Shown piece after piece: positions 24,858 to 62,301 of a DNA stretch of 64,000 nucleotides. The notes under the pieces are model-generated. The model made no database searches. It was given only the letters and a program-made list of their open reading frames with translations, and was not told where the DNA came from. Each line of letters opens with the position of its first letter. The first letter of the stretch is position 1. Source of the DNA: Maea johnstoni (Eukaryota; Annelida; Polychaeta; Spionida; Magelonidae); assembly GCA_963942565.1 (NCBI GenBank), contig OZ012699.1, positions 23,124,764 to 23,188,763 of the forward strand, read 5' to 3'. The position numbers and the translations under genes were made by a program.

Positions 24858-25441
24858 CTGAAATAATACAAAACTCTTACAGTGATACAGTAAAACCTGC
24901 TACATCAACAAAAGTAGGGAAAAAAATCATCCAATTTATGCAGGTATACCATTTACAACAAAATCTGCCTCTAAATCATAGTTTGGGTTCAGATAGAGTT
25001 TGGTCATGAAAAGAATTTCTTAATTAACTGATTCATTTTTGCGGCATTTTGTCTTGATATATTTTCAGCCAGAACTTCCAACAAAGTTATTTTCCACTGC
25101 TATTTATATCAATAAGAATTAATTGTGTAAGTTTCAGATCCATCATAAGCACATTAAGTGAGCCAAAAATGCCAATTAAAATGGCAACATCCTGACTGAG
25201 TAGACATTTCAAAACCAGAAAGGGATTGGCAGCTTTGAAATTTTTTGTGACAAAATAATAATTTAATTTCCTTAATGATATGATATTCTAACAATATTTT
25301 AATGATACTGACAGCCTGCAACTAATCAAATTTTGTTCAATTTAGCAGTACTTGTACTGGTTAACTCTCCTGAAATCGGCAATACTCTCCTGATATCCGA
25401 CCCCAATGGGACACCTGATATGAAGTAAACTCCAGATGAGC

Positions 25442-25625
25442 CAGGGTCTGACACTTAGATTTCAGGCTAGGGGCACAAAAAGGTCTTATGATAAAAAAAA
25501 CTGTTCAAAAACAGGATTTTTGGTTATAATGCATACTATTTTGGGCGCCTAATTTGGAAAATCTAGGGGCCCACAGCAAAATCTGGGGTTATATGCCCCT
25601 AGGCCCATGGGAATGTCGTACCCTG
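25442..25625. mobile_element. Small hAT-like MITE
   Basis: 184 bp bounded by imperfect inverted ends: CAGGGTCTGACACTTAG at left and the complement of CAGGGTACGACATTCCC at right. CAGGG termini fit hAT elements, but no clean 8-bp target duplication remains. Confidence 0.45.
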
Positions 25626-25860
25626 TTAGCCCCCCTGATATGCTGATTTAGGGAAAGCCCTGATGAACCATAACAAAGGATATAGGTCACTCTGCTCTCT
25701 ATTCTTCAAAATCACCTGAAACCCTTATTACGGCCTAAGCCGTCGTTAATTGTGCGCCATAATCAGGTGACCAGTCAGGTATTGTTCCATGGGAAAGAAT
25801 ATGGGCGCAGACAGGAAACATTACCCCTGCAAAGGAAATTGCAATTGGATGGAATTAGGC

Positions 25861-26138
25861 CTTAGATGAATAAAATAATGGATGTGTAGCGAGAGACCAA
25901 TCACAATATGCCCTATAGTGAAGACCTGGCTATCCCAGGGTCCTCTAATATGTTTTCCGAGTGTGACGTCACTTATAAAGAGAAAAGACCAATGAGGGCT
26001 CTCGTGTCGTTTGTAACATTACAGAGAAAGCTGCACACCAACATGCGCAGAACATAACTTTGGGGCTATTCGCCGCAGCCTGGTTGTTTAGGTTGACCGG
26101 CTGGTTTCATATCCATTTGATATTTATTCATCTAAGAT
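25861..26138. mobile_element. MITE with CTTAGATGAATAAA inverted ends
   Basis: Left end CTTAGATGAATAAAATAATG and right end the inverse (TTTATTCATCTAAG at 26125-26138). Fragments of the same family lie at 27655-27703 (AAMP intron 1) and, inverted, at 23460-23519. Superfamily not assigned. Confidence 0.45.
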
Positions 26139-26479
26139 TAGGCCAACTCTTTCTGGGATGGGAAGACAATCAGAGGTTTTTGAAAGAACTTAAGAAGGGA
26201 ACATCCTGCATCACCGCGTTTGCTTGATAATCACTTTGCAAAGGTACATGTACCACATGAAATAAATCCTATGAAATGTGCCAATCATAAGTTAAAGTAT
26301 CAAGATGCCACCTGGTGGCTTAGAAGTGTTTGGTCATCTAGGCTGGTGGTGAGGTAGTAGAAAAAAACTGAGAAAATGCAGCAAAAAAGCTCCAACAAAT
26401 AAATGCAGAAAATATCCTGATATTCATATTGGGTGGGTGAATGTTGACCCCGTCCTGTCAAAATTCACACACCCAATAA

Positions 26480-26820
26480 TGACAGTATATGACACTTGAC
26501 TTGACAGGAGTGTTTCTCTCAAATTTGGCAAGTTATAACTAATATTACCTAATGACACTTGACTGACACGGACAGGAGTGTTTCTCTCAAATTTGGCAAG
26601 TTATAACAAATATTAATTACCTAATGACACTAGTCTAATGAAATAGCCTCCTTGCTGGCTGTTTTTATTGCTGTTGGTCCTATCTCCAGCTTCGGGGTGA
26701 AAAATCAAATCTCGACAGAAATGTCGAACCCCAAAAAACGTTTATTTTAAATGAACTACTAATGACACTTGACTGACACGGACAGGAGTGTTTCTCTCAA
26801 ATTTGGCAAGTTACAAATTT
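26480..26820 (+). repeat. Three dispersed copies of a ~60-bp direct repeat
   Basis: The segment GACAGGAGTGTTTCTCTCAA followed by ATTTGGCAAGTTA recurs three times (about 26505, 26572, 26781). The last two are separated by about 130 bp of unrelated sequence that includes a TCGACAGAAATGTCGA hairpin. Confidence 0.7.
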
Positions 26821-27510
26821 AAACGGTTTAATTTTAGAGCGGATTAACGTTTTTGCACATACCAGCCAATATAAACCTTGTATATCTTCAACATAATTTC
26901 CTCTGTTTGTTTGTTACTTGATGTCAGTTGCCGTATTTAAGAAGTTTTTTGCAGGTTAAGATAGCGGTTCCAGTCAATAATGACCTTGTCTTCGTGAGTT
27001 TGTATCAGTTCATGGGGGCTGACATGTTGAAAATACCCTCAAATAACTTGGTGGGCAAGGCATTTCCTTCATTCTCTTTTACAACATAGATTTAAAACAT
27101 AATCGTTAATTCATTTCAAAATCATTATTTTTTATGAAGAGAAATACATTATATATAGCTAGGATAATGTGTTTATCAGGTGAAATTAATCCGTATATAA
27201 TCACAAAATTATTTTACTCCAACGCCTCTAGCGGATTCTGTAGGAACTAATTATCAAAACGTGTAGGACGAAAAACGTGTTTCACAACACTTCTTCTAAA
27301 ATATCGATATGTCATGATGACAAGTCAATTTAAGCGGTGAACACGATATAAAGTTTAAGAGTAGTAGTATTTCTAACTCATATGGTGTACAACCTCTCTG
27401 TAAATTAAAAGTCTAGAGAGAAAACAGTTGCCAAGTCTTGGGATTAGTGGGCGATAATAGGAAAACTTGACATATAGCTCATAACTCATAAGTCATAACC
27501 AACAGGAACT

Positions 27511-49946
<22,436 letters not shown>

Positions 49947-49949
49947 AAC

Positions 49950-50250
49950 AGACTACAAGAAATATATACTCTTTTATAACTAAAAAAACGATTTGTACAT
50001 TAACCATTTTTTCGATGATTAAATGCTCTGACAGCTGAAAAGTAAAGATATTAGATTATATGCTTGAAATTGACATTTTATGAAATTCCTTTTAATATTG
50101 GATATCTTAAGAGGTGATTTTTGAGGGTTTGGGTGTCCAAATGATGCCCAGACACCCTGCTGGTTAAGACTACAAGAAATATATACTCTTTTATAACTAA
50201 AAAACGATTTGTACATTAACCATTTTATGCGATGATTAAATGCTCTGATT
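49950..50250. repeat. Tandem duplication of the AAMP 3' flank with a MITE fragment between
   Basis: GACTACAAGAAATATATACT through GATGATTAAATGCTCTGA occurs at 49951-50033 and 50168-50250. Bases 50035-50172 between them are the right half of the MITE present whole at 50260-50560. The duplication begins 4 bp after the AAMP stop codon, so it affects the 3' UTR. Confidence 0.8.
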
Positions 50251-50259
50251 GCGCACACG

Positions 50260-50560
50260 TGGTCTTAGCCAAGATTTAGAAAGTGGGTGTCTAAAATAAG
50301 CAACTGTTAAATTTGGCATCCTCTTTTTTCAAGGGAGACAATAATATACACAGATTTCAACCATAAACATGTATTTACTCAGGCATAATATTGTTATTTG
50401 ATGTCATGGGAATTGTACTGAGCTGAAAAGTAAAAAGATTATATTATATGCTTGAAATTGACATTTTATGAAATTCCTTTTAATATTGGATATCTTAAGA
50501 GGTGATTTTTGAGGGTTTGGGTGTCCAAATGATGCCCAGACACCCTGCTGGCTAAGACTA
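50260..50560. mobile_element. Full-length MITE of the TCTTAGCCA family
   Basis: 301 bp from TGGTCTTAGCCAAGATT to CTGCTGGCTAAGACTA. The interior includes GAGGTGATTTTTGAGGGTTT and GGGTGTCCAAATGATGCCCA. No clean target duplication. Confidence 0.6.
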
Positions 50561-51600
50561 TGTGTGGACCTAGCAATATCTATGAAGTGGTGATTAAATT
50601 GGATATATGTCTCAAGATTATTTCACTGAAGAAGAAACACAACCTTAATGGACTTCACATCCGACCTTTATCTTTTATCTTATATGGGTTTTAGGCATTG
50701 CTAGTCGATGGAGACAATATATAGGTATGGGTGTGCAAGTAATTCAGCTGGCCAAAGACTTACCCTTTTTCAAAACATAACATTTTTTGTTGCATTTGTG
50801 GCTGAAGCTTAGTTGTTAGATGGTACAAGTGTGTCCGATAATTGGATCTTGGAACCTTTAAAATTGTGCGATACAGTAGTATATACAATATTTCATTAAC
50901 GACACTGCCTACCTCACAGATACCTTACTTTATTAAATTAAGCTCTGTTGGTGTCAGAAATCTTACCGGCATGCTGCACCAGGCCTCAATGCTAACTCAA
51001 AATGTTACTGGCCCCATAGGACCAGTAACACCTAGGATCTACTGGTCCTACAAGTTATATACATGTTTACTGGCCCTGTATGACCAGTTGAGGCCTGTTT
51101 TTACTGGCTTGAAGGCGTTTTGGGGTATTTTTACTGGACTGGGGCTAGCGGTTCACCATTAGTGTCGAGATTTCTTTTTGCTCCCAGGAGGCAAATCTGC
51201 TCCTGACTGGAAATGTCAAGCTCAATCCCTGTTTTGATTAGCTGCGCCAAAGGACTTAAAAAATCTATCTGCCAAAACATTCGACAGAGAATATTTGGCA
51301 GAGAAGTGTGAATAGGATCTCTACCCTCTATCGGCTTTATTCCCAAGTAATCCCAAATGTTCTAAGAATTAAGACAGCATTTTCCCAGGTTAATCTAGGC
51401 ATGAATGGGATAAAACTGACACGCACGTCCTCTTTCTATGACAACTCACAGAAATTAATTCATTATTTTCGTCAATTACAAGTAATTAAAATGAAACAAA
51501 GGAAATGGTCATCAGTCTAAATCTATTCCCCTTGATTGGCTATGCATGAAGTTGTTAAACTATGCATTGTTGTATGCAGTGACTTCCAATTATAGTCACT
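50561..51600. other. Intergenic stretch, no gene seen
   Basis: A/T-rich. Bases around 50960-51175 (TACTGGCCCCATAGGACCAG, GACTGGGGCTAGCGG, TAGTGTCGAGATTTC) resemble decayed interior and end sequence of the hAT-like MITE at 43276. No coding exon is supported. Confidence 0.45.
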
Positions 51601-51905
51601 TTTTCTGCCATGATAAGGCGTTGTCGTGACTAGCCAGTTGTAAGTGGTGAAGGGAATCAGAGTGCCCGTGGAAAACCACCGCCTAACCCCAAGTCACAGG
51701 CAAATTTGTCACATGCCTTGGCCAGGGGCCCTAAGTATAAAACTTTACGTAGTGCTTGCGAGGTGCTTGTGGTTAGGAATACAAAGGGAGAACAATGGAC
51801 TCCAAACCACAAGCACATCGCAAGCAGAACATAAGAGCTTTATACTTAGGGGCCCTGGATTCGAATCTAAGCAGTGGTGAGAGACAGCTAGCAATCAGTG
51901 TCAAG
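51601..51905 (-). mobile_element. tRNA-derived SINE, minus strand, split by a palindromic MITE
   Basis: Read on -, it has CACTGATTGCTAGCTGTCTC and ACCACTGC, then box B GCTTAGATTCGAATCC. A nested element (51725-51868) comes next, followed by AAGGCATGTGACAAATTTGC, GGGGTTAGGCGGTGG and CTTACAACTGGCTAGTCACG. The box A end is partly lost. Confidence 0.75.
51725..51868. mobile_element. Palindromic MITE nested in the SINE
   Basis: About 144 bp, almost entirely inverted repeat: CAGGGGCCCTAAGTATAAA, GTGCTTGCGAGGTGCTTGTG and the inverse. It interrupts the SINE directly beside box B. No clear target duplication. Confidence 0.7.
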
Positions 51906-52218
51906 GCCTCAGATAACACATGAATAAATATAATATGAACAATGACAATTCATATTATGATATTATGTAAATTTACAGGTGCTACAATCTGTTAAAGCAT
52001 TTTCAGGAAATGTGATATTAAATAATGTGGCCTATTTCCAAGTACCAATAAAAATGAAATATGAAACACTATCCACTATTGTTTGTTTTCATTATCCTAC
52101 TGTAAATTCTCTGTAATTTGAGACACTTTTTAATAATCCTCTACCTCAAGGGTGAAAGACAAGCCCAATCTTATATATAATCCAGATGTAAAAACATGCT
52201 TAATTCTTACCCAAGAAA

Positions 52219-54261
52219 CAGGCATGGGGTCAATTACTTTTGAAAGTAATATATTACAATTACAATTACTTTGCATTGGCCCTATTACAATAACAATTAC
52301 TTTTGAAAATCACCATCCCTATTACAATTACAATTACTTTTGAAATGTAATATATTACAATTAATTATTACTTTTCTAGCTGCGGTGAATGTGACCCTTT
52401 GTCAAAATCCTATAACTTATATTTTATTCAGTCTGAGTATGTTTTCTAACAGCTGCTTCATACTTCTTAATGTGTTATATGCTGAGTTCTTAATTGAAGA
52501 GTTTAATGTAGATAAACGCATATCAAAAATAGAAAGCGGTTCCCTACCTGGAAAAGGGGACCTGTATTTTTATAATCCCACAAAGATTACTGACCCCAGT
52601 AAGGATAAATATTTTGTCTACCATACTCAAGGTGGACACTGCTTTGTTTAAATACCTTGCAGACAAGAAAATATGTTTACTTTGCGCAGGAGTTCATCTA
52701 ATAAAGGGTTCATCTGAGTCAAAGGTACTGATTGATGAAGGCAAACAGGGGTGTCCTAGTATTTACGTCCTGGAGCAAAGAGTGATGCACAAATCCCTCA
52801 GTAATTCAGTGTAGAACAAATGTGCAGAAGAACCCTGGTGTTTGATCACCTCGCATTCACAAAATGATTGAGAAAATGGTTCCACCTAAGGAGGTATGCT
52901 ATGCATTTAACAATAAGAGATTATGTGTAGCTTGAGGCAGGCCTCTTGAAAACCTAAAGCCTACAGAGGTGTTTAAATTAAAAGAGATATTGAAAAGTAC
53001 CAAAACCGCAATACTCTATACAGTAAAATCTGATAAACAACTCGCTCACCCATCCAAAAAGCCTTACAAATGAGCATAACATTTGGTCTCCTTGAGTTTA
53101 GAGTATGCTCAAAAAATCCTCATGTACATGCATGTGCAGGTGAGGATTGACAGTGTCTGTAGCTACAGGAAGTTATAATTGCAATTTTAATCACCTGGGG
53201 TTTCATCGACCTAGATCATTCATGGAAATGATGATACCCCTAGGTCTTGAAGTCTACCAGTTGCAACTGGAAGTCCACATATTGTATTCATATCTCATAA
53301 TAACTATTTGTCACATACATATAGTCAGAAATAAGCTGGAATGTATGTTGAGCAAGTTCTATTGGGAAAACATTGTTTGTAGGAGACCATCTAGTTATTT
53401 TAGTATTAAATAACACAATATGACAAAGGGATCATTACAAAGTCACCATGATTAGAGCACAACTGCTGAAATGTGCCTAATGATGTTTGATAATATCCTT
53501 TAAAAGGTGAATAATTATATGAAGGCTATTAAACAGAGCTTCAAGCAGAAACATTCTGAGAAATAACTCATACATTTTGGGGATGTCTTGAGGGGTGATT
53601 TTTGAGGGTTAGGGTGTCCAAATGACTCCCAGACACCCTGCTGTCTTAAACCCTGTAGGCAAGGCATCTATACCTATCCTATGAGAGGAATAGAGAATAA
53701 GGATGGGCAGCTTAAACCTCAGAGCCTTCTTGTTCTCATTGGGGATTCTACAGCACTTTGTATTCAGTTCCATTGTACACCTAATGGCAGCTATTCTTAT
53801 CTTTATCAAATTGCAATTAAATCAACTTCCTTTGGCCTCTGACCTAGATTGAAGTATCTAGACCTAGACAACATTACCCTTTAGGAGATGCAGGGAATAC
53901 ATTCTACTGCCTTTTAGATGATTTACTAAACCTTTTCACATACTTGTTACTTAAATCAATCCTTCACTTCAAATTCAGGCTATTTGAGACAATGAGTGAC
54001 AATCTGTATCTGTATGGATAAGACTATGTAGTCATGGAAAAGTGACTTGTTTACTGTACAGTTGATTTCTTGGTCATAAATGGGGAAAGTATTAGTAAAG
54101 TACTGAATAGAAAATTACTTATTACTTTTGGGGTCAGTCTATTACAATTACTTATTACTTGAAGATTTTGACCATCTATTACTTATTACAGGCTATTACT
54201 TTGAAAATCGGTCTATTACCTATTACTTTTCTATTACCTATTACTTATTACCCCATGTCTG
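52219..54261. mobile_element. 2.0-kb hAT-type element with 8-bp TSD
   Basis: Ends CAGGCATGGGGTCAATTACT / AATAAGTAATAAGTAATACCCC-type inverse finishing CCCCATGTCTG, flanked by perfect CCAAGAAA duplications (52211-52218, 54262-54269). Both ends are rich in ATTACAATTAC repeats. I recognise no transposase inside: the short frames (for example 52340-52651) have no known motif, so it is probably non-autonomous or long decayed. A fragment of the TCTTAGCCA MITE lies within it at about 53595-53650. Confidence 0.75.
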
Positions 54262-54848
54262 CCAAGAAATAAGATTTATACTTAGTTTTATACCTTTGAG
54301 CTAAAACGTATACTACATGTACATCAATACCACAGCGTTGGAGGCCGAGGTATATAGTCCTATACCTCACAATTGAAGTATATCAATTCGTAATACTATA
54401 ACTGAAAACAATACTCAATCCTATACCCAAGAGTTGTAAAATATATCTAATTCTACACCTTAAAGTAGAAAACATAATGATATAATCAGAGATGTAGAGT
54501 GTACACACAAAGTTAATCCCAGACTTGAAAGGAAAGTTCAATTCTTCACTTCATGTTCAGTAAGTATGCATAATATTATACCTCATAGTTGAAAAACGAA
54601 GTTGGTACATGTATATCAGTTACAATTCAACTCAATTTCCCGGGTTATATTGATTTCCTCCAACACTTCACAACTGACTAGTCACACTTGTTAATAGTAT
54701 GACAGGAAAAAAATATGTTTAAAATTACGAGACCCATTGACGACGAGATCCTGCGAAAATTCAATAAACGTCCACATAGCCAAATTAACATAGAACATCT
54801 ACATCTAGGCAATGGAGAGACAGATATTTCAGTCTAGCTGAATTAATG

Positions 54849-55135
54849 TACGATGGACCAAGTGTGAAAGAGAAAATATTTAAATATTTTTTTCGCCACC
54901 GTATTTTGGGGGAGAAAATATATTTAAATATATTTTCTCCCCCAAACATACGGTGGTGAAAATATATTTAAATATATTTTCTCCCCCAAAAATAAGATGG
55001 TGAAAATAAATTTAAATATATTTTCTCACGCAAAAATACGGTGGTGAAATATATTTAAATATATTTTCTCACCTCAAAATACGGTGGTGAAAAAAAATAT
55101 TTAAATATTTTCTCTTTCACACTTGGTCCATCGTA
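54849..55135. mobile_element. Fold-back element with internal palindromic tandem repeats
   Basis: 287 bp with inverted ends TACGATGGACCAAGTGTGAA and AGAGAAAATATTTAAATATT, flanked by TTAATG on both sides. Inside, about four ~60-bp units repeat a GAGAAAATATATTTAAATAT-type palindrome followed by ACGGTGGTGAAA. A related element with the same GGACCA ends lies at 59418-59710. Confidence 0.75.
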
Positions 55136-55250
55136 TTAATGCCTGTACAATGCAACCCAACCGCCATCCTCTGTGCTGTAAGTATATAATCAATTACCCT
55201 GACCTATGCATCCAGGAAGTGACATGCTACGTATACCATGCCAACAATAT

Positions 55251-55262
55251 GATATACAAAAG
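55251..55262 (+). promoter_or_regulatory. Possible TATA box of the PAN-domain gene
   Basis: GATATACAAAAG lies about 130 bp upstream of the first ATG. A start site some 30 bp downstream would give a short leader. This is weak evidence from sequence alone. Confidence 0.25.
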
Positions 55263-55392
55263 CAAACTCCGAGTCAGCCACACAACAGATCAGAGTTGAA
55301 AGTCAGTTTGAAAACTTCTGAGAGGAAAAGTGGTTTAAGATTGAACCTTTTAGCTTGCTAAGACAGACTGAAGTAAAACATCAAGGAGGGAA

Positions 55393-60009
<4,617 letters not shown>

Positions 60010-60834
60010 GCACATTTTATGCTAACTTCAAGGCCCACAAGTCCCCGCCAATTAACAGAGAGACATATCCCATACCTGGGTCATTTAGGACAATTGGATA
60101 TCTGAAAACTAAGTCAACAGAAGACAACAACAATTATACCATTGGATAGGTTACATAACATAGTTCACAAATAAATATAACGTTATCACGAAGGGGACAT
60201 GTTGATATGATGGACGTGGCACCACGTAAGTGATATATTTGCATGTGTTTGGTTTTTGGCAAAATGTCAAGACTCGCTCGTCACTTGAAGACGAGACTGT
60301 ACCATTTGGCTATCCATGTGTTTGGTGAAGCCCAAGGTCCTATCTCAACAGGGGTCTGTCCAATGCATATTATATAAAAAAGACTAAATGTTCCAGAAAG
60401 CTTCAAAACTACTTACAGATGCATGCAAGTTAGTAAAGGCTGTGTACACGCCCTCTAACACTTCAACATACCTGTGACATGACCTTAGACCTAAAATGGG
60501 TTCATGTCTGTCATATTCCAAAACACTGACTTCAAACACCTATAGCTATTTAAACTTATTTGGTTAAGAGTCATTAGCATGGTCAGAGCAGATATTTAAT
60601 CATTTAGTAGCATTGTACTTGGAAACACTGTATGCCTTATCAGCTCCGAGGATTTGAGTGGGGATGTGATACAAATATGCAATATCGTTCGTCTCATATA
60701 CTTATTATGTAGTGTGACAAGTTCCTGGTATATGATGAATTAAGCCTTATAATGTACTGTCTGTGTAGCTATAGGGTTTGTAATAGGCACCATTAAAAGG
60801 TCAATAGTTCTGACTGTTCAACCCCTTTCCGACA

Positions 60835-60840
60835 AATAAA
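60835..60840 (+). terminator. Likely polyadenylation signal of the PAN-domain gene
   Basis: AATAAA directly followed by GTGTGTGTGTGTTT, a good GU-rich downstream element. An alternative AATAAA lies at 60170. The 3' UTR would be about 0.83 kb or 0.16 kb. Bases 60010-60834 show no other feature. Confidence 0.5.
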
Positions 60841-61259
60841 GTGTGTGTGTGTTTATTTCACGCTGACTATGGTTTGAAGCTGATCCAAGAATAGTATCCT
60901 CACTTATTGATGGTTGCTTCTCTACAGTAAGGCTGTGGTGCGGGTGACACACTCAAAATAAACCATCTTCTAGTTTAGCACTCTTGTCCCCTCTCTGACA
61001 ATTTTTATCCTCTTAGTGTGTTACAACTATAAGTTTTATTTACATAAGCTGCTTGAGTTGACCTGGATAGGACCACAGCTGAGATGGATTTACGTTTGTA
61101 AAACCTTGCTGTGCGCCCTGTGTGGGGTGAGTTTGACAAAGAGGTTTCTTGAACGTCCACTGCAAGATCCTTGAACTGAGAACCTGTTGTGCTTATTGTT
61201 ATTCAAAATTCATTTCGTGGAAGGTGGAGCTGATGATAAATTTGTTATCCTTGTTGTAA

Positions 61260-61375
61260 AAGTGGTGTACGGCAAGATGTCTGCGCTCAACAGGCGAGTA
61301 GCGCACATGTTCGGATGACTTTGTGCTCTACCAGCCGGATTCTCGCAGACATTTTGCCATACATCATTTTCACAT
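61260..61375. repeat. Short fold-back repeat
   Basis: GTGGTGTACGGCAAGATGTCTG at left pairs with CGCAGACATTTTGCCATACA at right, a MITE-like arrangement of about 115 bp. At 61508-61546 a second hairpin occurs (ATGTTCCCTTTGAA / TTCAAAAAGGGAACAT). Confidence 0.6.
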
Positions 61376-61566
61376 GAAAAAATAATGATATCTCACTCTG
61401 TGTACGTCACGATGTGAATGGGTCAACGGAATGCATTGTTAAAAATTGTTAATTATTGTTGCTACTATGGCATTAAAGAATGTCTATAAAATGAATAAAG
61501 GATGTTCCCTTTGAATAATCAATGTTCAAAAAGGGAACATGGCAATTTTATACAAATAAAGCATTA

Positions 61567-62301
61567 CTATAAAGTTCGAATATTAGCGAGTTTATATTTA
61601 GCTATTTGATCCATTTTCCGATAATAGCATATCGTAATATTAGCGTCTGGTCCGTCACCAAAAGCGCCATCTGAGTAGTGTTATTCTAATTCATGTACTA
61701 ATCTACCACTCCTGCCCGAAGACTAGACTTAGTTTCATATAGGCTCAACCACCTAACAAGTGAAATTAAGGGTTCAAGATTATCAGATCGAGCTATGAAT
61801 GGTACGACTGATCGTCAAAATGGGTCTATTGCAATCGTAATTATTAGAACCACGCGTATTGTATGCGCTAATCTAGTATCGCCACGCGGCTGTTTATCGA
61901 ACTCACGTGTCAATGAATACCTGTCCTGACTAGTATTTTGCAATTAAGGAACCCTGATCCACCGTGATTACGCGCATCATTCAAATTTGGCTGTACGTAC
62001 GTGTGTCTATGTATATATGTATGACTATCAATAGACCATGTGTAATTGTGACTCGATATGCAATTTGAATACAAAATAGAACAAATATCAACGGATCGTA
62101 ATCTGAGACATTTCACAACACGCATGGGCGTGTGTCTATGTATACGTACGTCTGTCTATCAACTGACCATGTGTAATTATGACTAGATACGCATTTTGAA
62201 TACAAAATAGAACAAATATTAACGAATCGTAATATTTGCGAATCGGACCCACTCGTTATAGTTGCTACTATTACTTCCACATTAATATTCGAACTTTACA
62301 G
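61567..62301. mobile_element. pogo-like Tc1/mariner non-autonomous element
   Basis: 735 bp with ends CTATAAAGTTCGAATATTA / TAATATTCGAACTTTACAG, flanked by TA (61565-61566, 62302-62303). It contains a direct duplication of about 115 bp (GACCATGTGTAATTGTGACT near 62035 and GACCATGTGTAATTATGACT near 62164). No transposase is seen. Confidence 0.7.

Larger units (their letters stand above)
24858..27510. other. Intergenic/intronic stretch between the small minus-strand gene and AAMP
   Basis: This stretch holds several non-autonomous elements listed separately (25442-25625, 25861-26138, 26480-26820). No further exon is convincing, although the upstream exon(s) of the minus-strand gene should be here. 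A weak TATA-like GATATAAAG lies at 27345, 166 bp before the AAMP start codon. I could not define a promoter with confidence. Confidence 0.4.

Noticed and set aside
24447-24866. Forward 139-codon frame
   Set aside because: It runs through the 102-bp minisatellite and then antisense across the better-supported minus-strand exon.
23460-25915. A single 2.4-kb transposon bounded by the inverted GGTCTCTCGCTAC repeats
   Set aside because: A third copy of the repeat end lies at 27655, and the interval contains a host exon and a minisatellite. Dispersed MITE fragments explain it better.
52340-52814. Coding exon inside the 2-kb hAT-type element
   Set aside because: Two short frames lack known motifs, splice support or a homologue I can recall. 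They are mentioned only as an open question.
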